From positions 1 to 54,749 of the forward strand of contig CAZKUN010000027.1 of NCBI GenBank assembly GCA_964555935.1: a DNA stretch of 54,749 bases, in the 5' to 3' direction. Position numbers and translations under genes: made by a program. This document shows positions 43,685-51,961 of this stretch, in pieces. Position 1 is the first letter of the stretch, and the number at the start of each line of letters is the position of its first letter. Below the pieces are notes generated by a model. The model worked only from the letters and a program-made list of their open reading frames with translations. It was not told the DNA's origin and made no database searches. Source of the DNA: CAZKUN01 sp964555935. Lineage in GTDB: Bacteria; Armatimonadota; Zipacnadia; Zipacnadales; VGFC01.

Positions 43685-44974
43685 CTACCCCTTCAACCCC
43701 GACAACACGATTCCCTTGACGAAGTACCTTTGCCCCAGGATGAACACGATCAGCACCGGCAGCAGCACCATCATCGATGCCGCCATGAGGAGCGTCCATT
43801 CTGTGTTGTACTGGCCCATGAACGCGTAGAGCCCAATCGGCAGCGTCTTCTTCTCCGGGCTGCTGATGACGATCAGCGGCCACATGAACGAGTTCCAGTT
43901 GCCCAAGAACACGAACGTTGTCAGCGTCGCCAGCGCCGGTTTGCTCAACGGTAGGATCACGTTCGTGTAGATCCGCCACTTGCCGCAGCCATCGATTCGC
44001 GCCGCGTCCTCGAGTTCCGTTGGGATCGTCACGAAGAACTGGCGCAGCATGAACGTGCCGTACGCCGAGAACATCGCAGGCAGGATCAGCGCCGCGTAGG
44101 TGTCGATCAGGTGCATCATCCGAAGCAGGATGAAGACCGGGATCATCGTCACCACGTATGGCACCATCAACGTCCCGAGGTAGCCCAGGAACAGCTTGTC
44201 CCGGCCCGGAAAGTTCAGCCGCGCGAACGCGTAGGCTGCCAGGCTGCTCGTCAACACCTGCCCGATCGTCACGCAGATCGCCACCAGCACGGAGTTCAGG
44301 TAGAACACTGCGAACGCGCTCTTGATGTGGAAGCCCTCGAAGCTCACCGGGCCGATTTGGAATGTCTTCCCGAACAGATCGAATCGCAACGCATACGGGA
44401 TGCTGAACCCCAGCCACGGCCTCCGCAAGGTCAGCGCGTTCCACGCGTCCGGGTAGTTGTTCCACTGCACGTGAAGCTCTCGGATCGGCTCAAACGTTGG
44501 CTGCAGCACCTTCTTGCCCGTGTCTCGATAGAGCGGCAGCGCGACGATCTCGCCCTCCCGCGATGCCGGTTCGAGGATCATCACAACCTTCGCGTCCTCG
44601 ATGTTCCGACACTCCACGACCTTCAGTTCCGCCACGCCCTCCGTCGTCGCCGTGAACAGCTTCTTGTCTCCGCCTTCGTGGGTCAGGCGTCCCGCCTGAC
44701 GCTGTTCGACCCACTCCCCATCCACTTCCTCAACCTCCGGCGCCCAGGCTGTCAGTTGCTTCTGCGGGATCCACTGCGGCGGGTAGGCGAAGATCGCGCC
44801 CTTCGCCTTCAGCGAGGTCGAGATCATCCATACCAGCGGCATCATGAAGCTGATGCACCCGAGCGAGAGCACGATGAAGAGGACGACCTTCCCGATCCGC
44901 GCGTTGCGCTTCGCGCGAGCCTTCGTGGCCGCTGCTACCACCGATTCATCGATGTGCGCGCGCTCGTTCTTCAC
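43685..44974 (-). CDS. Sugar ABC transporter permease, MalG/UgpE type, with large periplasmic insert
   Basis: 429 residues from the GTG at 44974, which overlaps the upstream permease stop (GTGA). The cytoplasmic EAA loop is EDAARIDGCGKWRIYTNVIL. Usual members are about 280 residues; the extra length, about 140 residues, lies between helices 1 and 2, in the periplasmic loop (from about residue 60 to 200). Within it RQAGRLTHE (residues 92-100) is encoded by a palindromic repeat (44682-44700). With the next gene it should form the membrane part of a carbohydrate importer. The binding protein and ATPase are not in the window. Confidence 0.9.
   Translation of the reverse strand: MKNERAHIDESVVAAATKARAKRNARIGKVVLFIVLSLGCISFMMPLVWMISTSLKAKGAIFAYPPQWIPQKQLTAWAPEVEEVDGEWVEQRQAGRLTHEGGDKKLFTATTEGVAELKVVECRNIEDAKVVMILEPASREGEIVALPLYRDTGKKVLQPTFEPIRELHVQWNNYPDAWNALTLRRPWLGFSIPYALRFDLFGKTFQIGPVSFEGFHIKSAFAVFYLNSVLVAICVTIGQVLTSSLAAYAFARLNFPGRDKLFLGYLGTLMVPYVVTMIPVFILLRMMHLIDTYAALILPAMFSAYGTFMLRQFFVTIPTELEDAARIDGCGKWRIYTNVILPLSKPALATLTTFVFLGNWNSFMWPLIVISSPEKKTLPIGLYAFMGQYNTEWTLLMAASMMVLLPVLIVFILGQRYFVKGIVLSGLKG
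44682..44700. repeat. Short palindromic repeat, R6-related (inside a coding region)
   Basis: GTCAGGCGTCCCGCCTGAC, a near-perfect hairpin with the AGGCG/CGCCT core of R6. It is translated in the extra periplasmic loop of the MalG-type permease. Confidence 0.65.
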
Positions 44975-46110
44975 AGGTAGTCGACGCCCTTCCGTCCGTG
45001 TCGCCACTGCACAAGCGTCAGCAGGAAGACGACAGCAAACAGGATCATCGCCAGCGCCGACGCTCGGCCCATCTTGAACCACTCGAACGCGTGGTTGTAG
45101 ACGTAGTAAAGCAGGTTCGTCGTCGCCCCGGCCGGGCCGCCGCGCGTCAGCATGTGGATGCCCACGAATCCCGATTGGAACCCGTGGATGACGCTCATCA
45201 CCAGGATGAAGAACGTCGTCGGCGCGAGCATCGGCCACGTGATGTGCCTCAGCCGGTGCCACCATCCCGCGCCGTCAATTTCCGCCGCCTCGTAGAGCTG
45301 CTCCGGGATCCCCTGCAGCCCCGCGAGGTACAGGATGCAGTTCTGTCCGCCGATAGCCGCCCATAGCCCCATGAGGATCAGCGCGGGCTTCGCCCACGTC
45401 GGATCGGTCAGCCACTTTAGCGGCTCGCCCGGGTCTTTCAGCCCCAGCGCCTCAAGCGGCATGTTGAGCAATCCGCCCCCCGCCGGCGTTACTACATGCA
45501 GCGCCCGCAGCAGGTCGTTGAGCAGTCCGAACTTGGGGTTATAGATCCATCGCCAGAGCATCGCCACCGCGACCGCCGAGCAGATCGACGGTATGAAATA
45601 CGCGGTCCGGAAGAAGATGATCCCCTTCAGTTTCTGGTTCATCAGGATGGCGCATAGCAGGCTCAGCACCATCCCAATCGGGATCCCCAGCATCAGGAAA
45701 AGCGTGTTGTAGCAGTATTGCCAGAACCGCTCGTCGTTCGCTTCCAGGCTTCCGTCATCATCCCTGTGGAAGCCCAGGATGTCTGAGTAATGCTGCGTCC
45801 CGACCCAGATGTCGGATATCTCATCATAGCTCGACACCGGCCGCACGGCGTCCCACTCGGTGAAGCTCAGCAGGAACGCGGCCAGGACGGGCAGCAGCGT
45901 AAACGCGACGAAGCCGATCGCGTTCGGCGCCAGGAAGAGATACCCTCCCAGCGAGTCCAGGACGCGCGCCTTCAGGCTCCGGCGCCTCACCGTGATCGGT
46001 TTGGCATCGGTGGACGCGCCGCAGTGAGGGCATTCCCTCACGCCCTGCTCGATGGGGTCCTTACACTGGGGGCACCGCGAGGTGAGCCCATCTGTGTCGC
46101 TTGGCTTCAT
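44971..46110 (-). CDS. Sugar ABC transporter permease, MalF/UgpA type, with N-terminal zinc ribbon
   Basis: 379 residues. Residues 13-30 carry CPQC and CPHC (Cys13, Cys16, Cys27, Cys30), a zinc-ribbon pattern unusual for a permease. Six membrane helices follow from about residue 55 (GGYLFLAPNAIGFVAF). The EAA loop is EAAEIDGAGWWHRLRHIT. MalF/UgpA-type subunits pair with MalG/UgpE-type subunits, here the next gene, with a four-base overlap. The zinc ribbon would be cytoplasmic and could sense metal or bind a partner; that is inference. Upstream, a small unknown gene ends three bases before its start. Confidence 0.9.
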   Translation of the reverse strand: MKPSDTDGLTSRCPQCKDPIEQGVRECPHCGASTDAKPITVRRRSLKARVLDSLGGYLFLAPNAIGFVAFTLLPVLAAFLLSFTEWDAVRPVSSYDEISDIWVGTQHYSDILGFHRDDDGSLEANDERFWQYCYNTLFLMLGIPIGMVLSLLCAILMNQKLKGIIFFRTAYFIPSICSAVAVAMLWRWIYNPKFGLLNDLLRALHVVTPAGGGLLNMPLEALGLKDPGEPLKWLTDPTWAKPALILMGLWAAIGGQNCILYLAGLQGIPEQLYEAAEIDGAGWWHRLRHITWPMLAPTTFFILVMSVIHGFQSGFVGIHMLTRGGPAGATTNLLYYVYNHAFEWFKMGRASALAMILFAVVFLLTLVQWRHGRKGVDYL

Positions 46111-46113
46111 CGC

Positions 46114-46401
46114 TCACCAACTGATGTCTTCGTCGTCTTCGCTGTCTTCGTCTGAGGTGGTCATGACTTCTTCGCCTCGGAACACGCTCACGAGGAAGTT
46201 CTCGCGCTCGAAGTCCTGGAGGTATGAGGCGACGACATCGCGGTCGATCTGCTTGACCAGGGCGTGGAGCGCGTCCTCATCAAAGTCCTCTTCGAGGATC
46301 ACGGTCCCCTGGATCGTGTCCGGCCCATAGTGCAGGTCGATCTGCGCCACCCGGCGCTCGTCTCGCCACGCCAGGTAGATCTCTGATGTGTGCGTCCTCA
46401 T
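46114..46401 (-). CDS. Small acidic protein of unknown function
   Basis: 95 residues from the ATG at 46401; a GTG at 46425 would add eight residues and no RBS clearly decides. I do not recognise it. The middle (VAQIDLHYGPDTIQGTVILE) looks like a beta-hairpin sheet, then an amphipathic helix (DALHALVKQIDRDVVASYL), and the tail is strongly acidic (SDEDSEDDED). It lies three bases before the zinc-ribbon permease and is probably co-transcribed with it. It could be a small partner of the transporter. Confidence 0.65.
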   Translation of the reverse strand: MRTHTSEIYLAWRDERRVAQIDLHYGPDTIQGTVILEEDFDEDALHALVKQIDRDVVASYLQDFERENFLVSVFRGEEVMTTSDEDSEDDEDISW

Positions 46402-46493
46402 GACTCTCGTCAGGCGATAGTGCACGTCGCTGCTCCGTCAGTCGGGGGTCATCCCACCCGTTCGGCGCGCGTCCCTCAGCCTCCTGCCGACGC

Positions 46494-47018
46494 TCACGGC
46501 TCCCACGCGTATGGGTGAGGCCCGCCGGACTCCACCCATTGGATCGCGCCGTTGGCCAGCACGAAATGGGCGCCGTCGTGGTGTCGGTATTGCACGGACT
46601 CCGCGCCGCCGGAAGCGTTCCACTCGCTGTCTCCGTCGAACAGCAAGATGAAGTGGTCGTGGTCGGGGATGTCCTCGAGCTTGAGCCCGCTCGCCGCTTG
46701 GTTCATCGCGAATCCGCCCGGCTTGGCCGCCGGGCAGTCAGAGAAGTGCCTCGCGCCCGCAATCGGCAGCGTGCAGTCACTCCAGCGTGCCGCCGGAGGG
46801 AGGTAACCGTCATGCTCGCTCGCGTACATTGCCAGTGACATGCCGAGTTGCTCGAGATTCCGGCGACAGAACAACGCATGTGCCTTCGTCCTTGCCCTGA
46901 GCATGACCGGAACGGCAAGGCCGATCAGGACGCAGACGAATGCAACCACGATCACCGTGTCCCACCGACGCCATCGCCTCGTGCCGTCCCGTCCCTGTGC
47001 AGCCTGTTCCTCTCGCAT
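46494..47018 (-). CDS. Type II secretion-like pseudopilin with H-X9-DG-like C-terminal domain
   Basis: 174 residues from the ATG at 47018, six bases after GGAGG. A single N-terminal helix (DTVIVVAFVCVLIGLAVPVML) is followed by a long stretch that starts RARTKAHALFCRRNLEQLGMSLAMYASEHDGYLPPA. The C-terminus YRHHDGAHFVLANGAIQWV fits the H-X9-DG domain, here ending NGA instead of DGH. Such proteins are very abundant in Planctomycetota, Lentisphaerota and Armatimonadota. The leader lacks the classical prepilin cleavage motif G-F-T-L-x-E. The function is unknown; it probably lies in the envelope. Confidence 0.75.
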   Translation of the reverse strand: MREEQAAQGRDGTRRWRRWDTVIVVAFVCVLIGLAVPVMLRARTKAHALFCRRNLEQLGMSLAMYASEHDGYLPPAARWSDCTLPIAGARHFSDCPAAKPGGFAMNQAASGLKLEDIPDHDHFILLFDGDSEWNASGGAESVQYRHHDGAHFVLANGAIQWVESGGPHPYAWEP

Positions 47019-47091
47019 CATCCACCTCCACCCGCTGAGACGCTTCGCCACGCGTAACGCCTCTGTGTTGCTGTCCCCGTCCCCTCGCCGT

Positions 47092-49479
47092 TCAGTCCGC
47101 CCTCATCAACGGCAGTATCGTCGGCATGTGGCCATGCACCACATGCCTCAGCGCCTCATGTTCTGGCGCGGATAGCGTCGGGTCGGCATCGATCAGCGCG
47201 AACGCATCCTCCCGCGCCGCCTCGATGAGCGCCGTATCGCCAAGGATGTCAGCAATTCGCATATCCGGTAGACCCGATTGCCTTGCGCCGGTCAACTCGC
47301 CCGGGCCTCTCATGCGCAGGTCCGCCTCCGCCACCTCGAATCCATCGCCTGTCGATTCCAACACCTCGAGCCGCTCCCACGCCGGGTTGTCGCGCGAGGT
47401 CGCCGCCACCAGGTAACAAGTCCCTTGCGCCGTCCCTCGTCCAACTCGCCCCCGCAACTGATGCAATTGCGCGAGGCCGAATCGCTCCGCATTCTCGATC
47501 ACCATCACCGTCGCCGCCGGCACGTCCACGCCCACCTCGATCACCGTCGTCGCCACCAGCACGTCGATCTCGCCCCGGCGGAACTCGTCGGCAACGTTCG
47601 CCCCGATGTCCGACCGCAACCGCCCGTGCAAAAGCCCCACGCGCGCGCCCTTCAGCGCGCCCTCCTTCAACTCCTCATGCCGAGCGATCGCCGCCTCAGC
47701 TTGCAGGCTGTCAGATTCCTCGATGAGCGGGCAGACGATGAACGCTTGATGCCCGGCCTCCACAGTCTCGCGCACCGCGGCGTATGCCTTGTCGCGGTCC
47801 TGCGATGCGATCAATCGCGTCTGCGGCGGCTTGCGCCCGCTTGGCAATTCGTCCAGCACCGACACGTCGCAGTCTCCGTACGCCACCAGCGCCAGCGTCC
47901 GCGGGATGGGCGTTGCGGTCATCACGAACAGATGCGGACGCTTGCCCTTGCCCGCCAGACTTGCCCGCTGCAACACCCCGAAGCGATGTTGCTCATCTAC
48001 TACCACCACCGCAAGATCATCGAATTCCGTCGACTGCTGAAGCAGCGCGTGCGTGCCGACCACCAGCGGGATATCGCCTGATTGCAGCCCCTTGCGGATG
48101 CGGTCCTTGTCGCCCTGGGAAAGGCTCCCGGTCAGCAGCACGGGCTTGATGCCCATCGGCCGCAGAAACTCCGTCAAGCTCCGCCGATGCTGCTCCGCGA
48201 GGATCTCCGTCGGGGCCAGAAACGCCGCCTGCCGCCTCCCCTGAACGGCCGCCAGCAGCGCGTGCGCGGCGATGATCGTCTTGCCCGATCCCACGTCACC
48301 GTGGATGAGCCGAAGTGCCGGCTGGTCAGATCGTAGATCCTTCGTGACTGCCGTCAGAACGCGCTGTTGGGCCTTGGTGAGTTCGAAGGGGAGGGCGCTC
48401 TCAAGCTCCGCCCTCACCGAGTCGGGCACCGGCAGCTTCGTCCCCGGCACCGGCTGCGTGAACAGCCGCCTGCGCAGCGCCAGCAGCACTTGGATGATGA
48501 ACAGCTCCTCGTACGCCAGGCGTCGTCGCGCGTCGTCAGCCTGCCCCGGCGATTGCGGGAAATGCACCGCATGTCGCGCTTCCTCGGCCGGCATCAACTC
48601 GCGCGATGGCAGCAGATCCTCCGGCAACACCTCGTCGCCAAGTGGCGGCGTCCGCTCCAGCGCCTGGTCCACCAGGGACCGGAGCATCGGCTGGCTGATG
48701 CCCTTTGTCGTGGGGTAGACGGGCACGATCCGGCGCATGTTCAGCGCCTGATTGCTCCCGATCAGCTCACACTCGGGTACTTGGATTGAGGGTCGCGACG
48801 CGACGATACGCGTCGTCCCCGAGCACACCAGCTTCATGCCGGGGCGGCACTGTTGCTGGCGATACGGTTGGTTGTACCAGACGAGATCGCCCTCGCCCGA
48901 GGCATCCCTGACCGGCACGGTGGTGAGCTGCCGCCGGCCTCGGCGAACCGTCCGCCCTTGCGCGATCACCTCGACCTCGACAACCACCTTCTGGCCCTGA
49001 TCGATCTCCGCCAGTTCGGCGATGTGTCGACGGTCCTCGTATCGCGCGGGGTAGTGCCTGAGCAGATCGCTGATCGTCCGGATGTGGAGTTGCGCCAGCA
49101 ACTCCGCTCGCCCCTCGCCAACGCCTTGCAGTTCGGTCACGGGGTGGTTGGGCGCCAGGGCAGAGGGGGGAGGGGCGGCGCGCTTGGTCTTCGGCACGCC
49201 CTTCGTCAGCGCTCGGATAGCCTCGAGCGCGTGGTGACAGACCTTCTCTCTGGCGGCGGCATCGAGATCTCCGTAACCGTCAAACATCACGCCGACGCGC
49301 AAGATAGCCTGACGCGCGGGCTCATTTGTCGCGGCCCGCGATGCGCTCTCGGCCCAGCGGCTCATGAACCCGCTGATCCCGCCGGCGACCGCCTCATCCT
49401 CATAGCCGCGTTCCGCCTCGAGCCCCAGCGGGCCCAACGGGAGATCCACAGCCATCGGTCCGCGTGACTTCGGGGGCAT
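47092..49479 (-). CDS. recG: ATP-dependent DNA helicase RecG
   Basis: 795 residues. RecG remodels stalled replication forks and branch-migrates Holliday junctions. The N-terminal wedge (OB fold) starts near residue 110 (VTELQGVGEGRAELL). Walker A is GDVGSGKT (near 395), the DEAD-box-like motif is DEQHRFG (D493), motif III is FVMTATPIPRTLAL, and QLHQLRGRVGRG is motif VI. The family length is about 690; the extra 100 residues at the N-terminus are not recognised. The ATG at 49479 is the only reasonable start. The small upstream gap holds an R4 repeat. Confidence 0.96.
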   Translation of the reverse strand: MPPKSRGPMAVDLPLGPLGLEAERGYEDEAVAGGISGFMSRWAESASRAATNEPARQAILRVGVMFDGYGDLDAAAREKVCHHALEAIRALTKGVPKTKRAAPPPSALAPNHPVTELQGVGEGRAELLAQLHIRTISDLLRHYPARYEDRRHIAELAEIDQGQKVVVEVEVIAQGRTVRRGRRQLTTVPVRDASGEGDLVWYNQPYRQQQCRPGMKLVCSGTTRIVASRPSIQVPECELIGSNQALNMRRIVPVYPTTKGISQPMLRSLVDQALERTPPLGDEVLPEDLLPSRELMPAEEARHAVHFPQSPGQADDARRRLAYEELFIIQVLLALRRRLFTQPVPGTKLPVPDSVRAELESALPFELTKAQQRVLTAVTKDLRSDQPALRLIHGDVGSGKTIIAAHALLAAVQGRRQAAFLAPTEILAEQHRRSLTEFLRPMGIKPVLLTGSLSQGDKDRIRKGLQSGDIPLVVGTHALLQQSTEFDDLAVVVVDEQHRFGVLQRASLAGKGKRPHLFVMTATPIPRTLALVAYGDCDVSVLDELPSGRKPPQTRLIASQDRDKAYAAVRETVEAGHQAFIVCPLIEESDSLQAEAAIARHEELKEGALKGARVGLLHGRLRSDIGANVADEFRRGEIDVLVATTVIEVGVDVPAATVMVIENAERFGLAQLHQLRGRVGRGTAQGTCYLVAATSRDNPAWERLEVLESTGDGFEVAEADLRMRGPGELTGARQSGLPDMRIADILGDTALIEAAREDAFALIDADPTLSAPEHEALRHVVHGHMPTILPLMRAD

Positions 49480-49532
49480 GTCGTCTCAACTCAGGTGGTG
49501 TCCATCTCGCGGTCGACCATTACCCAGCCCAT

Positions 49533-49561
49533 GTAAAAGGGGTTTCAACCCCGACGCCGTT
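49533..49561. repeat. Short palindromic repeat, family R4 copy 1
   Basis: GTAAAAGGGGTTTCAACCCC then GACGCCGTT. It is 26/29 identical to 50840-50868. The hairpin is GGGGTT/AACCCC. It lies between recG and the TPR protein gene. Confidence 0.8.
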
Positions 49562-49567
49562 GGCCGT

Positions 49568-50320
49568 CTACCCCGGCGCCTCAATCCCCAGTCTGTCCGC
49601 ATCCTTCTCCGCCGCTCGCGCCACCCTCGTCGCGTCGTAGATGGAATACATGTGCAGCGCCAGAAACCCCGCTAAACCGAGGATGGCCAGACACCATCCC
49701 CACCATGCGATCGCCCGGATCTCGTCGCCCCAGGCCCCAAACTGCTCGCCAAACGTCATCCCCGCGCCAGCCCCGGCGCTCCGAGCGACGGCGCGTGACG
49801 GCGCCAGGATCACGCCGTTAAGCAGCAGGATCAGATCGATCGCGCCCGCGACGAACAACGCGAGGCCCTTCTCATGCTCGCGGTTATAGAGCTGCCCCAG
49901 GCCGGGGAAAAGGCACGCGTAGATGACGGCTGACAGCGAGCTGCGTTTCTTGCCATCTCCACGCGGCGCGTCCGGATTGTCGAGCAGCGACAGCCGCTGC
50001 TTCTCGGCGCGTGCGCCCTCGCCGATGTACAGAACCAGCTCCGCGTGCTTGCGCTCGACGGTCACGTTGGTACTGTCGAGCCCGAGCGCTTTCTCGTACG
50101 CCGCGCGCGCGTCCTTCCGCTTGCCTTGAGCGCGGTGAACATCGCCCTGAAGCTCATGCACCTCAGAGTTCTCCGCGTGCTCCTCCAGCAGTTGGTCCAC
50201 CACGCCCTGAGCATCCGCGTGACGGTTCTGCTTGAGGAACAGGCGTGCGCTCAGGATATGTCGGTCGAATTGCTCGCGGGCGAGTTGCTCCTCAAGCTCG
50301 TCCTTGATCTCTTCGGCCAA
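49568..50320 (-). CDS. TPR protein with C-terminal membrane domain
   Basis: 250 residues. The start is the TTG at 50320, with GGGAG eight bases upstream. Residues 15-110 hold TPR-like helices (HADAQGVVDQLLEEHAENSE, RKDARAAYEKALGLDSTN). The second half has two or three membrane helices beginning YACLFPGLGQLYNREHEKG, a TM2/DUF5683-like signature (PGLGQLYN). A scaffold role at the inner membrane is inferred. It is separated from rsfS by 125 bases with an R1 repeat. Confidence 0.75.
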   Translation of the reverse strand: MAEEIKDELEEQLAREQFDRHILSARLFLKQNRHADAQGVVDQLLEEHAENSEVHELQGDVHRAQGKRKDARAAYEKALGLDSTNVTVERKHAELVLYIGEGARAEKQRLSLLDNPDAPRGDGKKRSSLSAVIYACLFPGLGQLYNREHEKGLALFVAGAIDLILLLNGVILAPSRAVARSAGAGAGMTFGEQFGAWGDEIRAIAWWGWCLAILGLAGFLALHMYSIYDATRVARAAEKDADRLGIEAPG

Positions 50321-50397
50321 GAGAATTGCTCCCTACTCGATGGTGCGCGAGCGTAGCGATGCGGAAACTCGCTCAGCTTCCCTTCCAGCTTGTATGA

Positions 50398-50427
50398 CCG
50401 CGTAGCGACGGGCTTCCAGCCCGTCGA
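50398..50427. repeat. Short palindromic repeat, family R1 copy 2
   Basis: All 30 bases match 36674-36703 (CGACGGGCT-TCC-AGCCCGTCG core). It lies just after the end of rsfS, in the gap to the TPR gene. Confidence 0.85.
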
Positions 50428-50445
50428 CTGTCGTCGGCCTTGGTG

Positions 50446-50799
50446 TTAGCCTTCACCCACCGGCACTCTCTCCGCCTCGGCCCATAGCTCCTCGAGGGCA
50501 TAGAACTCCCGCGTGGGGGCGTCGAAGATGTGCACGACAACGCTCCCATAGTCGAGGATGACCCACGGGCTGTTGCGGCCTCCCTCGCGGTGGGCGGCTT
50601 CGATGCCTTCATGCTTGAGTTTGTGGATGATATCGTCGTAGATCGCCCCGATATGCAGCGTGGAGCGTCCCTGGCAGATGACGAAGTGGTCGCAGAACGA
50701 AGCGATCTTCATCATGTTCAGGATCACCGCGTCCTCGGCTAGTCCTTCCACGGCTATGCTGGCGATTCTCTTCGCCAGGTCCATCGACTCAGATGACAA
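50446..50799 (-). CDS. rsfS: Ribosomal silencing factor RsfS (YbeB/Iojap family)
   Basis: 117 residues, the normal family length. The core FVICQGRSTLHIGAIYDDI and WVILDYGSVVVHIFDAPTRE is diagnostic; RsfS binds ribosomal protein uL14 and blocks subunit joining in starved cells. The start is the TTG at 50799 with AGGGG eight bases upstream; the in-frame ATG at 50784 would drop five residues. It follows two LCP genes and, before them, a nadD remnant, an order (nadD, LCP, rsfS) found in many bacteria. Confidence 0.95.
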   Translation of the reverse strand: MSSESMDLAKRIASIAVEGLAEDAVILNMMKIASFCDHFVICQGRSTLHIGAIYDDIIHKLKHEGIEAAHREGGRNSPWVILDYGSVVVHIFDAPTREFYALEELWAEAERVPVGEG

Positions 50800-50839
50800 T
50801 ACGCTTGCCCCTCTCGTCTGATTGGTAACTCCACTCCCT

Positions 50840-50868
50840 GTAGGAGGGGTTCCAACCCCGACGCCGTT
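50840..50868. repeat. Short palindromic repeat, family R4 copy 2
   Basis: GTAGGAGGGGTTCCAACCCC then GACGCCGTT; 26/29 identical to 49533-49561. It lies in the gap between rsfS and the first LCP gene. Confidence 0.8.
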
Positions 50869-50873
50869 CCTGG

Positions 50874-51839
50874 CTATTGTACCCCGTCCCCGCCATCGAG
50901 GTGCGCCTCTATCTCATCTAACGTTTCCCGCAACCGATCCGCGTCTGCGTGCGCGTAATATGCCTGTCCCTTGCGCCAGCTGCTATCCTTCAGCGGCACG
51001 GTCCGCGTCATCATCGCGCCGGTACCGGAGGCATGCAACGCCCTGGCGAGGCTCGCGATGTCTCCCGGCGACATGTCGGTCTCGATGTTGTCCGCGACGA
51101 TCCTCGCGGCCGCCAGTAGCCCCGGCAGGCTGGTTGCCTTGAGGTGCTGTTCTGCGACGGCCTTCAGGAGGGTCTGCTGTCGGCCGCTGCGCTGGGTGTC
51201 GCCGTCGCCGAGCCCCGGCGTGTTGCTCTTGCGATACCGCACAAACCCAAGGGCCTGTTCGCCATCCAGCCGCTGAATGCCTGGCTCGAGGTGGATGTGA
51301 AGGTGCCCCGCGTGGTCGTCGTAGTTCATCCCGCGACCTTTGCCCTCAACATCGGGCACGTCGACCTCGACCGCCCCGAGCGCGTCGATCGCCTCCACGA
51401 AACCCTCGAAGTAGCAGACCGTGTAGTGGTCGATCTCCAGCCCCAAGAACCCCTCAACGGTCTCACGCGAGAGTTCGGGTCCACCGAAAGCGTAGGCGTG
51501 GTTGATCTTGGTCCGCCCATGTCCGGGAACCGCCGCGTAGAGGTCGCGAGGCAGTCCTAACAGTGCCAGACGTCCTGACTGGGGGTTCACGAGGAGCACG
51601 ATGAGCGTGTCGGATCGGCCTCGATCTCCGGGCCGCCGGTCGGCCCCGAGCAGCAGGATCGTCACCCGCTGCCGCGTCTCGGGAGCCGGCGCCTGCCCGA
51701 CCACGCGCTGCACGTCTGCAACCGAGATGACCGATTCCTCGCCGCCTAGTGGATCCAGCAGCGGACCCACCTCCCGCGCGCCCAGCGCGACGAGCGCCAC
51801 CGCCAGGACGCACAGCAACACGTCGGTGAGTCGGCCCAT
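50874..51839 (-). CDS. LytR-CpsA-Psr (LCP) family protein
   Basis: 321 residues from the ATG at 51839. AGGAGG is only three bases upstream, closer than usual, but the alternative start at 51887 lies in an R2 repeat (51851-51880) that would encode an odd Arg-rich leader. One N-terminal membrane helix is followed by the LCP domain: ILLLGADRRPGDRGRSDTLI, LLGLPRDLYA, KINHAYAFGG, DVEGKGRGMNYDD and LGFVRYRKS. These Arg and Asp residues bind the pyrophosphate of lipid-linked polymers. LCP proteins move polymers from undecaprenyl carriers to the wall or surface. The LytR_C domain is absent. Confidence 0.92.
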   Translation of the reverse strand: MGRLTDVLLCVLAVALVALGAREVGPLLDPLGGEESVISVADVQRVVGQAPAPETRQRVTILLLGADRRPGDRGRSDTLIVLLVNPQSGRLALLGLPRDLYAAVPGHGRTKINHAYAFGGPELSRETVEGFLGLEIDHYTVCYFEGFVEAIDALGAVEVDVPDVEGKGRGMNYDDHAGHLHIHLEPGIQRLDGEQALGFVRYRKSNTPGLGDGDTQRSGRQQTLLKAVAEQHLKATSLPGLLAAARIVADNIETDMSPGDIASLARALHASGTGAMMTRTVPLKDSSWRKGQAYYAHADADRLRETLDEIEAHLDGGDGVQ

Positions 51840-51850
51840 ACGCCTCCTGC

Positions 51851-51880
51851 GTGGCGCAGGCATTCCTGCCCGCTGCCGTC
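51851..51880. repeat. Short palindromic repeat, family R2 copy 2
   Basis: GTGGCGCAGGCATTCCTGCC then CGCTGCCGTC; 27/30 identical to 35483-35512. It sits directly upstream of the LCP gene. Confidence 0.8.
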
Positions 51881-51915
51881 TTGCCATATGGGACTGTCCA
51901 AGCGTCGTTTGCCAG

Positions 51916-51938
51916 GGAAACTCGTCGTCTGAGTTTCC
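51916..51938. terminator. Possible hairpin terminator between the LCP genes
   Basis: A perfect 8-bp inverted repeat, GGAAACTC (51916-51923) and GAGTTTCC (51931-51938), with a seven-base loop, flanked by direct copies of GGACTGTCC (51891-51899 and 51940-51948). It follows the stop of the upstream LCP gene by about 24 bases. No T-run is seen, so this could also be another mobile repeat. Confidence 0.35.
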
Positions 51939-51961
51939 AGGACTGTCCCTTGTTGCTGTTC

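Noticed and set aside
46114..46160. TCTTCGTCGTCTTCG stretch as a copy of the ACGAAG intergenic repeat
   Set aside because: It lies in the coding frame of the small acidic protein and is explained by its run of Asp/Glu/Ser codons.
46438..46493. Gap between the small acidic protein and the pseudopilin as a regulatory site
   Set aside because: No repeat, promoter or hairpin stands out in it.
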